Below are positions 1 through 5,046 of a stretch of 5,046 bases of DNA, piece by piece. The notes beneath the pieces are model-generated. The model did no database searches and had not been told where the DNA came from. It was given only the letters and a program-made list of their open reading frames with translations. The DNA is from Candidatus Fermentibacterota bacterium. Its GTDB lineage: Bacteria; Fermentibacterota; Fermentibacteria; Fermentibacterales; JCC-6. Position 1 is the stretch's first letter; each line of letters starts with the position of its first letter. The stretch is taken from contig JAUWJE010000165.1 in assembly GCA_030607835.1 (NCBI GenBank), positions 1-5,046 of the forward strand, given 5' to 3'. A program made the translations under genes and the position numbers.

Positions 1-1406
1 CTCTTGTATTTTCCGCTGAAAGCGGCTTCTACGCTGTCCTCAAGGAGACTTGAACTGCGCACTATAAGTGGATAATCCCCCATTGAATCGAGGGCCATGG
101 AAAGACCCTGTTTCATTTCCGGGCTGAAAGCGCAGTTCTTGAAAAGCTGTATCAGGTTCGGGTACTCCAGACGTATCTCAGCAAGGTACCTGTACCGGTA
201 TTCAAGTAGTTCTTCAAGGCGGTTATGGTGAACGTAATCAAGTATTCCGTCGCTACTTATGTGCCATGTGGAAGGCGTCTTGATGTTCGATAGCAGGGGA
301 TCATTCTGTCCTGCGATCCTGAGTATCTGTTTGGCCATGAAAAGACCGGCTCCCTTTCCCCCGAGTTGTCCGTGGCTCTTTGTGGGAATAATGAGGGAGT
401 CTGTCAGTTTGTAGAAATCCTCGATGGAAACCGTTTCTTTCAAGCGGCTGATATAATCCAGCCTTCTGCTTATCAGTCTTCTTATGAGGGCTACTTTCAG
501 AGCGTTCAGAACCGGTCTTGAAAGGCTTGCTTCGTCACTTACAACTTCCTTGTGGTTATCCATGGCCTGTATGATATCGGTCAAAGAGCTGGCGTGGTCA
601 TCCAGTATGTTGATCAGATGATCTATCCGATTTTCGCCGAGCCACCTCTGGAGCAGGTTGAGTATCTGATCATCGCTCAATTCCCTTGATGCTATAGCAA
701 GTATCTCCTCCACAAGTTTGAAGCTTACTTCGAATTGATGCCTGGGAGTAGGTTGATTGATTCCCTCGTGGTCAAGGTCAGCATCCTGCGTAGATGTCTG
801 GCCAGCCCATCTGTTCAGAAGGGCAGTGGCATCTGTTATACCAATGAAACTCAGGTAATTCAGAAGTCTTCTCGAGAGCGTCTGATAGAGCTTCCTGTCG
901 GTAATGAGAAGCATGTCGAGTATGGTTCGCCAGGATTCGGATGTGCCTTTCAAATCGGACTGATCAACGATCTCTTCTTCCTTAAACATCCGGGAAAGAC
1001 TGTCGTGAAGAATGGTATGGCTTATTCTTCTGGCGAGTGTTTTTATCAGCTTCTTTTCTTCTTCAAGGAAGGGTTCCTCTTTATCAAGCTTCGGCGCTTT
1101 GTCAGTATAGGAAACTATAACTTCTCCAACGTTGCCGCCGTTGATCACAAGATTTTCCGAAAGTTCAGCGATTCCCTTACCGAAATTTTTCGATTCATAC
1201 GACTTTCGCATATAAACTATTCTGGCTTCACAGTGATCAGGGTCGTACCAGCCCAGAGTCATCGATTCCGTAACCGCTTGAAGCTTCTTCTCCAGAGGTT
1301 CATCACTCATCAGGATTTCATCGATCTTGTACAGACAGTTAAGTTCCTTAGCCCTCTCACGGAGAGAGTTCAGAAGCCCATGAGATTCCGTTCCCTTTTC
1401 ATTCAT
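1..1406 (-). CDS. GAF-domain PEP/pyruvate-binding (PPDK-N) protein, C-terminus cut by window edge
   Basis: The frame is open from ATG at 1406 through base 1 (468 codons) with no stop. I translated it from the reverse complement. Residues about 12-145 look like a GAF sensor domain: an opening RERAKELNCLYKID, a GEVIVSY strand, then EPFLEEEKKLIKTLARRI, the usual closing helix of GAF domains. Residues about 155-335 form a charged helical linker with the W..IL..LL..TD pattern I associate with this family. Residues about 342 onward begin a PPDK N-terminal/ATP-grasp domain, with GQLGGKGAGL at 347-355 and VRSSSLLEDS at 449-458 (the conserved Arg-containing nucleotide/phosphate loop). The domain is cut soon after. 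The ATG overlaps the upstream TGA as ATGA, with GGAG at 1420-1417 ten bases upstream, so the two genes are probably translationally coupled. Known PPDK-N domains bind ATP and phosphorylate a catalytic histidine. The substrate here is unknown; the GAF domain suggests ligand- or signal-controlled activity, which is inference. Confidence 0.85.
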   Translation of the reverse strand, partial: MNEKGTESHGLLNSLRERAKELNCLYKIDEILMSDEPLEKKLQAVTESMTLGWYDPDHCEARIVYMRKSYESKNFGKGIAELSENLVINGGNVGEVIVSYTDKAPKLDKEEPFLEEEKKLIKTLARRISHTILHDSLSRMFKEEEIVDQSDLKGTSESWRTILDMLLITDRKLYQTLSRRLLNYLSFIGITDATALLNRWAGQTSTQDADLDHEGINQPTPRHQFEVSFKLVEEILAIASRELSDDQILNLLQRWLGENRIDHLINILDDHASSLTDIIQAMDNHKEVVSDEASLSRPVLNALKVALIRRLISRRLDYISRLKETVSIEDFYKLTDSLIIPTKSHGQLGGKGAGLFMAKQILRIAGQNDPLLSNIKTPSTWHISSDGILDYVHHNRLEELLEYRYRYLAEIRLEYPNLIQLFKNCAFSPEMKQGLSMALDSMGDYPLIVRSSSLLEDSVEAAFSGKYK

Positions 1407-3091
1407 CTGAGCACCACTCCAAGTCCTTTTCTGCCGTTAATTCTTACGCTTACTCCACCGGGTATTCTCAGGCATTTCACATGTTCCGTCTCATGGAGGA
1501 TTTCACTTCCAGTATTGATAATGTCCCAGTTTACAGGACCGTCAAGAGGTTCGCTTACCGAAAGATAACCCACACCGAAACTGGACAGGTTGTGAAAAAA
1601 GTGAGATCCCTGGCTTAGTTCTACCCTCATTTTTGGACCTGAGATCTCGATAATCGCTTTTGCTCCTGAGATATGCCCCCACGTTACCGGTATGCCCAGC
1701 CATGGGTCGGAACTTCCCCAGCGACCGTAACCGATAAGAAGGTACTCAAAATTTTCATCCGTGAACATTCTGTTGATACGCGCAATCTCAGAAGCGATCT
1801 GCCTGGTTGCTGAAGTATTAAAAGATTCAGGTTTTACGTACACAATATATTCAACTTCCGTTATACCGTTTCCCAGAGCATGGTGAGAACAGGCCACAGT
1901 TCTTTCCCCCTGCAGGTCGTTCTCCGAAATATCCACCTTTTCACTGAATGCGGCTATGGGTCTTATCTGAAGCAGCCCCAGTGATGCGTCTTCCGATTGA
2001 CCGGGTCCCTTGAAAGCGAATTCAATTTCCACTGGAGCATTTGCTTTTTCTGAGCATAGATCGAGAACATCCAACACCGCGTCATTAACGGGTATGATCC
2101 GGTCATCAAGAATCGGGGCGAAATTAACTACTTTCGGTCCCTTTCTGCCCGTTCCGTGAACAAGCCTGTCTGATTCCGCCAGGTATGTTGATGCCACGAA
2201 CTTGAGTGTATCGTCGTAATCAGCGTCTTCGAGCTGGCAGGAAATCATATATTCGGTTTCTTTAACAGGATCGTAAGCAGTTATTCTTTCCATATTTACG
2301 GCCCAGAAGCTGTTCTGAGTACCTTTCATCATATCTCCGACTGAACCGAACGGTGGAGGTGCTTTTGGGCTTTTGGGGCTGTAGCTCCAGCATAGACCTC
2401 CATCAACAATACTCTTCCCCAGCCCAAGGGCCAGATTAACTACTCCATCCGATGGTTTTGCCTTGCCGAAAGCGTAGTAATTGAATGAGCGTGCTACCCC
2501 GGATACAACCGGATAGAACCTGTTGCCGTATCTCCTTCCGACTACCTACTGAAGTATTACGGCCATTGCTTCCTCAGAAGCTGAACTGCCGATACCTCTG
2601 TGAAATTCCCGGGAATCGCTGAAGTATGTACTGGCCCATACCAGCTTAACAGCTTCGATCAGCTTTCTGAAACGTATCTCGTCCGATGGCTGATTATTCG
2701 GAATCATCTTCGTCTGATATATACCTGCCAGCGGAGATTTCAGGTTATCTTCCAGAAGGCTTGAGGATCTGACTGCTACAGGTTCATGTGTTCTGACTAC
2801 GAACTTCCAGAGGTCCCCCGTCAGCATTGGAGACATCTCTCCGCCAAGAAAAGCCATGGCGATCCTGTCATCGGGTTCATCATCGTTAGCATAGTGCTGC
2901 AGATCGTTGCGCTGAACGAAATCCAGGAAGAACTCGGTTGTTATTACCGTAAATTCCGGTACGTAAACGTCCATGGGGAAGGAAATACTACTACCACAAT
3001 CGCTAAGGCTATCCACTATATCCACAAGACCGGATGCTTTCCCACCGATCTTACCGCTGCCGTAAGAATCCAAACCATGATTGTTATCCAT
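1403..3091 (-). CDS. PEP/pyruvate-binding (PPDK-N/ATP-grasp) protein interrupted by an in-frame TAG
   Basis: Two open segments, 3091-2549 and 2545-1403, lie in the same frame and are separated only by TAG at 2548-2546. Read through, they give 562 residues. In order these are: GSGKIGGKASGL (about 11-22), VAVRSSSLLED (about 105-115), AMAVILQ just before the amber codon (codon 182), VVGRRYGNRFYP and SGVARSFNYY just after it, VEIEFAF (about 354-360) and LLQIRPI (about 373-379), which carry the ATP-grasp acidic and Q.R residues, then GRWGSSDPWLGIPVTW and SQGSHFFHN near the C-terminus. This matches the PEP/pyruvate-binding family. The C-terminal PEP barrel of true PEP synthase or PPDK is absent, and so is the long N-terminal region found in many relatives. 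The start at 3091 is preferred because GGAAGG (3106-3101) lies 9 bases upstream; the in-frame ATG at 3109 has no such site. The first usable start after the TAG is ATG 2332, 71 codons downstream, and would omit conserved sequence. It may be a recent pseudogene, a sequence error or a recoded gene. The family assignment is firm; the expression status is unknown. Confidence 0.8.
2546..2548 (-). other. In-frame amber (TAG) codon within the ATP-grasp domain
   Basis: The plus strand reads CTA, so the minus strand reads CTT CAG TAG GTA GTC in frame with conserved sequence on both sides (AVILQ then VVGRRYG). From memory of the family, relatives usually have Glu here (IQEVVG), so a single G-to-T change from GAG would explain it. 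In the wider PEP synthase/PPDK superfamily the position is variable (VQ.MV), so an inserted residue might be tolerated. No frameshift or other in-frame stop accompanies it. Confidence 0.9.
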
Positions 3092-3100
3092 TACCGCTTT

Positions 3101-3106
3101 CCTTCC
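3101..3106 (-). promoter_or_regulatory. Shine-Dalgarno GGAAGG deciding the start at 3091
   Basis: GGAAGG is followed by a 9-base spacer and then ATG at 3091-3089. The alternative in-frame ATG at 3109 is preceded by AT-rich sequence without a purine-rich site, and choosing it would place this motif inside the coding region. Confidence 0.6.
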
Positions 3107-3129
3107 CATATTGAATTTGATAGATACAA

Positions 3130-3197
3130 AGTATAACAGTGATATCCCGTGTAAAAAAGGATATACTTTTCAATACAGCAATCACTCTTATTGTCAA
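3130..3197 (-). promoter_or_regulatory. Candidate promoter region for the PPDK-N gene pair
   Basis: Two weak possibilities are visible on the minus strand. The first has a perfect TTGACA (3197-3192), a 16-base spacer and a poor -10, TATTGA (3175-3170). The second has a good -10, TATACT (3135-3130), but only a T-run at -35 (3158-3153, spacer 17). The second would give a leader of about 30 bases before the 3091 start. Both rest on sigma-70 consensus matching only. Confidence 0.3.
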
Positions 3198-3203
3198 CAT
3201 AGT

Positions 3204-3224
3204 GCAGAAATGGATGCAGAAATG
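3204..3224. repeat. Short direct repeat GCAGAAATG, 12-base period
   Basis: GCAGAAATG occurs at 3204-3212 and 3216-3224, just beyond the stop codon of the small membrane-protein gene. It has only two copies and may be chance; no function is apparent. Confidence 0.5.
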
Positions 3225-3225
3225 A

Positions 3226-3540
3226 TTATTGCGCAGAATTAAAGATAGAGGAAAGCACAAAAAATGCAAGAAGTATCCTCAGACCCCAGGAAACAATTAC
3301 CAGAAGAACTATGTCAGGCCAGATCTTGCCGGATGTCCACTTTGAAAGCAGCCATATAAGCACGATAAGGGGAATGATATTCCCGATGAAAGTTACTGGA
3401 ATCAGACTCACGAGGTTGGCCACCGCAGAAGCGGCAAATACTTTCACAATACTTCCGCGAACCCCGGTCAGTATCATGGCACACAGGAGAAGACCCCCGG
3501 ATATGAAGGTATAGGTAACAAAACTAGATAAGGTATGCAT
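3226..3540 (-). CDS. Small hydrophobic multi-pass membrane protein, unknown function
   Basis: This 104-residue ORF is strongly hydrophobic. Likely membrane segments lie at residues about 7-25, 35-52, 53-66 and 76-98, giving three or four passes depending on how the middle is divided. A polar loop with KWTSGKIWPD (about 67-76) and a basic stretch (VRGSIVK, about 27-33) break them up. I do not recognise a family and assign no function. The ATG at 3540 lacks a clear ribosome-binding site, and no better in-frame start is visible; the nearest upstream in-frame stop is at 3570. The gene ends in TAA 134 bases before the PPDK-N gene on the same strand, so it could be co-transcribed with it. The sustained hydrophobic pattern and the lack of a competing gene on the other strand argue that it is real, but no homology supports it. 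Confidence 0.55.
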   Translation of the reverse strand: MHTLSSFVTYTFISGGLLLCAMILTGVRGSIVKVFAASAVANLVSLIPVTFIGNIIPLIVLIWLLSKWTSGKIWPDIVLLVIVSWGLRILLAFFVLSSIFNSAQ

Positions 3541-3670
3541 TATTAACCATTCGTAATTATTTAAGAGCTATCGTATATTCAGTAATACCATATTATCTTT
3601 TCCACACAGGGGAAAGACTGTATGGAACAGAACCGCCCCATTGAGTGTATATAGTGTTGAAGAAACGATT
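3541..3670. other. AT-rich divergent intergenic region
   Basis: This stretch separates the minus-strand genes from the plus-strand tol operon, so promoters for both directions should lie here or just inside it. Several -10-like words occur (for example TATATT at 3574-3579 and TATTAT at 3591-3596), but none has a convincing -35 at proper spacing. No terminator-like hairpin is evident. In one plus-strand frame it stays open from 3557 into the mini-ORF that follows. Confidence 0.4.
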
Positions 3671-3784
3671 ATGACCAGTGTTATTAAGATGTTTGAAACG
3701 ATAGAAACCGGTTCTGATGCATTACCGCTTGGTGCCATGGTCGAAATTGATGCCATTGCTGAAGTAAGGGAGGAATATCCTTGA
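3671..3784 (+). CDS. Mini-ORF with RidA/YjgF-like C-terminal tail, possible gene remnant
   Basis: This 37-codon ORF runs from ATG 3671 to a TGA that overlaps the TTG start of tolQ (TTGA), so it would be translationally coupled to the tol operon if translated. Residues 18-30, LPLGAMVEIDAIA, closely resemble the closing strand of RidA/YjgF (Rid) proteins, typically LP.GA.VEIEAIA. The first 17 residues show no clear Rid features, and the rest of a roughly 125-residue Rid protein is absent. The same frame is open back to 3557, with a possible TTG start at 3641. The ribosome-binding site is weak (GAAGAA). It may be a decayed ridA end, a genuine small coupling peptide or a chance ORF. The resemblance is from memory and short, so the call is tentative. 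Confidence 0.35.
   Translation: MTSVIKMFETIETGSDALPLGAMVEIDAIAEVREEYP
3766..3775 (+). promoter_or_regulatory. Strong Shine-Dalgarno for the TTG start of tolQ
   Basis: AAGGGAGGAA contains GGGAGG (3768-3773), 7 bases before TTG at 3781. It supports the non-ATG start, since no ATG lies in frame nearby. Confidence 0.75.
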
Positions 3785-4449
3785 TTGGACAGGTACTCGA
3801 TATCGTTGCCCGAGCCGATATTGTAACGAAACTCATTCTTATTATCATTGCTGTCCTTTCCGTTGGTTCATGGGCTGTGGCCATCGCTAAAATACGTGAG
3901 TTCAGGGCTATACTCGGTTCTTCGAAGAAATTCATGGATGCCCTCAGAACAACGGGAAAGCCACCGGGAAATGATTTCTGGAGCAGAAACAGTGAAGTAG
4001 GTCCTCTTGCCAGGATGTATGCCGAGGCGGGAAGATTCCTTCAACGAAGACAGGACAGAGGGATAACTGAACCTCTTTCACCCCAGGAGGTGGGCAGCCT
4101 GACAAGTGCTCTTGAACGCGAGGCGGGAGAAGACCTTGCTCAGCGTGAACGGAATATCGGGCTGCTCGCGACTGTAACAAGTGTAGCACCTTTGCTTGGG
4201 CTGCTTGGAACAGTATGGGGAATACTCACGAGTTTCATCGGAATGAAGGAACTTGGTGTTGCCGATCTCAGCGCGGTTGGAGGAGGTATCGCTGCTGCGC
4301 TTACTACTACCGTCGCGGGGCTTCTCGCAGCCATACCTGCCAATATCTTCCATAATTTCGTTGTTGGAAGGATAAATTCGCTGGCAGGAGACATGGACAG
4401 ATTCCTTTCCGAACTCGTGGACGTATGCAGAAGGGGAAGCCTGGAATGA
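3781..4449 (+). CDS. tolQ: TolQ/ExbB-type proton-channel motor subunit
   Basis: This 222-residue MotA/TolQ/ExbB-family inner-membrane protein would form the stator-like pore with TolR and use the proton gradient to drive TolA/TonB. Membrane segments lie at about 15-35 (ending in SVGSWAVAIAK, a TolQ-like SW..K pattern), 126-150 and 166-192, with a large cytoplasmic loop between the first two. The hallmark stretches are LLGLLGTVWGILTSF (138-152) and AALTTTVAGLLAAIPA (172-187). T144 and T177 align with the conserved pore threonines T145 and T178 of E. coli TolQ. The length fits the family (about 220-240). The start is TTG with a strong ribosome-binding site, and the stop overlaps the next start as ATGA. 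TolQ is preferred over ExbB because of the GTVWGI motif and the first-helix pattern, but a TonB-system role cannot be excluded without seeing tolB and pal downstream. Confidence 0.9.
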   Translation: MIGQVLDIVARADIVTKLILIIIAVLSVGSWAVAIAKIREFRAILGSSKKFMDALRTTGKPPGNDFWSRNSEVGPLARMYAEAGRFLQRRQDRGITEPLSPQEVGSLTSALEREAGEDLAQRERNIGLLATVTSVAPLLGLLGTVWGILTSFIGMKELGVADLSAVGGGIAAALTTTVAGLLAAIPANIFHNFVVGRINSLAGDMDRFLSELVDVCRRGSLE

Positions 4450-4868
4450 TCAAGACCAGGTACAAACAGTTCTCCAATATCAATGTCACCAACCTGGTGG
4501 ATGTAACCCTGGTTCTGCTGGTGATATTCATGCTGACTTCACCCGTAATGCAGAGAAGCGCGGATGTTTTACCGCCTTCTTCCAACGAGGGAAGGATTTT
4601 AAGCAACCTTGACCCCTCGGAATCACTTGTGGTTGAAATAGATGCTTACGGCAATCTGTCCGTTTCGGGCGAAACGGTTCTGATGGAAAATCTTGGGGCA
4701 CTGGCGGAAGCGGCGTATTCCTCGGGCAGATCGGAAGCTTTTGTACGGGCTGATCGTGACGTAAGGTATGAAGTAGTGGCCAATGCTCTTACAAAACTGG
4801 GCTGCGGAGGATATCTTAGCATCGGACTGATTCAGGAAAGTACGGGTAACAGCAGTGAGATTCACTGA
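4446..4868 (+). CDS. tolR: TolR/ExbD-type motor subunit
   Basis: This 140-residue ExbD/TolR-family protein has a short cytoplasmic N-terminus, one membrane helix (about 17-36) and a periplasmic domain. The signature NINVTNLVDVTLVLLVIF (11-28) contains D19, the conserved protonatable aspartate in the proton path. The usual Pro before the LVDV motif is replaced by Asn (N16). The periplasmic part shows SLVVEIDAYGNL (60-71) and FVRADRDVRYEVV (99-111), the usual TolR/ExbD fold elements, and ends in GYLSIGLIQ (122-130). The start at 4446 is chosen because it overlaps the tolQ stop (ATGA) and has AGGGGA (4432-4437) eight bases upstream. An in-frame ATG at 4425 would extend the protein inside tolQ without an evident site. 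It is translated in tandem with tolQ. Confidence 0.9.
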   Translation: MIKTRYKQFSNINVTNLVDVTLVLLVIFMLTSPVMQRSADVLPPSSNEGRILSNLDPSESLVVEIDAYGNLSVSGETVLMENLGALAEAAYSSGRSEAFVRADRDVRYEVVANALTKLGCGGYLSIGLIQESTGNSSEIH

Positions 4869-5046
4869 TACAGAAGAACGCAATTCCAGCAGATACTCTC
4901 CACGCAGGATTGATTACATTCTCGCCGGGGCAGGGCACCTGCTTATCCTGGCTGTCGGACTGATCACTTTTTCAAGCAGTGCCGAAGCGCCTGCCGGAGG
5001 TGATGAGGCAATGATGGTCACTATGGTTACGGCAGCCTATGCTTCC
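4855..5046 (+). CDS. TolA/TonB-like energy transducer, N-terminus only
   Basis: This 64-codon partial frame continues beyond the window. A short basic cytoplasmic segment (SSRYSPRRID, 11-20) precedes one membrane helix (about 20-41) containing GHLLILAVGL. H28 sits early in the helix, as does the functional histidine of TonB and TolA (SxxxH helix). A small-residue periplasmic stretch (SSAEAPAGGDEA) follows. GTG at 4855 is the only possible start, because the same frame has a TGA at 4828-4830 and no other start codon in between. It overlaps the end of tolR by 14 bases. The ribosome-binding site is poor (AGGAAAG at 4834-4840, 14 bases away), consistent with coupling. The identity is inferred from position and the helix; the C-terminal TonB/TolA domain is not visible. 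Confidence 0.75.
   Translation, partial: MRFTDTEERNSSRYSPRRIDYILAGAGHLLILAVGLITFSSSAEAPAGGDEAMMVTMVTAAYAS

Noticed and set aside
735..1568. Plus-strand ORF of 277 codons
   Set aside because: It lies antisense to the GAF-PPDK gene and the end of its neighbour, whose translations show clear family motifs. Its own translation shows no domain.
2332..2333. Calling 1403-2332 as an independent gene starting at ATG 2332
   Set aside because: The 71 codons upstream, back to the TAG, continue the same conserved protein in frame, so this is the C-terminal part of one interrupted gene.
2786..3136. Plus-strand ORF of 116 codons
   Set aside because: It is antisense to the conserved N-terminal half of the PPDK-N gene and shows no recognisable motif.
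3142..3170. Inverted repeat ATATCC...GGATAT as a possible terminator
   Set aside because: The stem is only about 6 AT-rich base pairs with a long A-rich loop, too weak to call.
3084..3269. Minus-strand ORF of 61 codons
   Set aside because: It straddles the intergenic region and overlaps both neighbours in another frame. Its composition looks like translated AT-rich spacer, with no start signal.
3311..3514. Plus-strand ORF of 67 codons
   Set aside because: It is the shadow of the hydrophobic minus-strand gene, which has the more protein-like translation.
3568..3935. Minus-strand ORFs of 62 and 83 codons
   Set aside because: They are antisense to the tolQ start and its upstream region, with no motifs or ribosome-binding site.
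3944..4883. Several minus-strand ORFs opposite tolQ and tolR
   Set aside because: They are shadows of strongly conserved membrane-protein genes on the plus strand.

Overview
The window looks like chromosomal DNA of a diderm (Gram-negative-type) bacterium of moderate GC content. The main evidence is the start of a Tol/Ton-type envelope energy-transduction operon (TolQ/ExbB, TolR/ExbD, TolA/TonB) on the right. I see no phage, transposon, CRISPR, rRNA or tRNA signature. The lineage cannot be fixed from the sequence; the gene families suggest an uncultivated or little-studied group, which is inference.

Left part, minus strand (1-3091): two adjacent genes of the PEP/pyruvate-binding (PPDK N-terminal, ATP-grasp) family overlap by an ATGA. 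The upstream one (3091 to 1403) encodes an almost complete ATP-grasp phosphotransferase-like protein but is split by one in-frame TAG codon (2546-2548) in a strongly family-like stretch. The frame is intact on both sides. The downstream one (1406 to beyond base 1) has a GAF-like sensor domain, a long helical linker and then a second PPDK-N domain cut by the window edge. It has no stop codon in the window, so a search limited to closed ORFs would miss it.

Middle (3092-3780): a short intergenic region with possible promoters for the minus-strand pair, a small minus-strand multi-pass membrane protein (3226-3540), an AT-rich divergent intergenic stretch, and a plus-strand mini-ORF (3671-3784). 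The mini-ORF's end resembles the C-terminus of RidA/YjgF proteins, and its stop codon overlaps the tolQ start.

Right part, plus strand (3781-5046): tolQ/exbB (TTG start), tolR/exbD (ATG overlapping the tolQ stop) and the N-terminus of a TolA/TonB-like protein (GTG start overlapping the end of tolR), running off the right edge. The tight overlaps indicate translational coupling. The three products would form a proton-driven inner-membrane motor and its periplasm-spanning transducer.

The most notable point is the lone amber codon in an otherwise well-preserved ATP-grasp gene. A recent nonsense mutation, a sequence error and TAG recoding all remain possible. None of the five genes whose stop is visible ends in TAG, but that sample is too small to decide.
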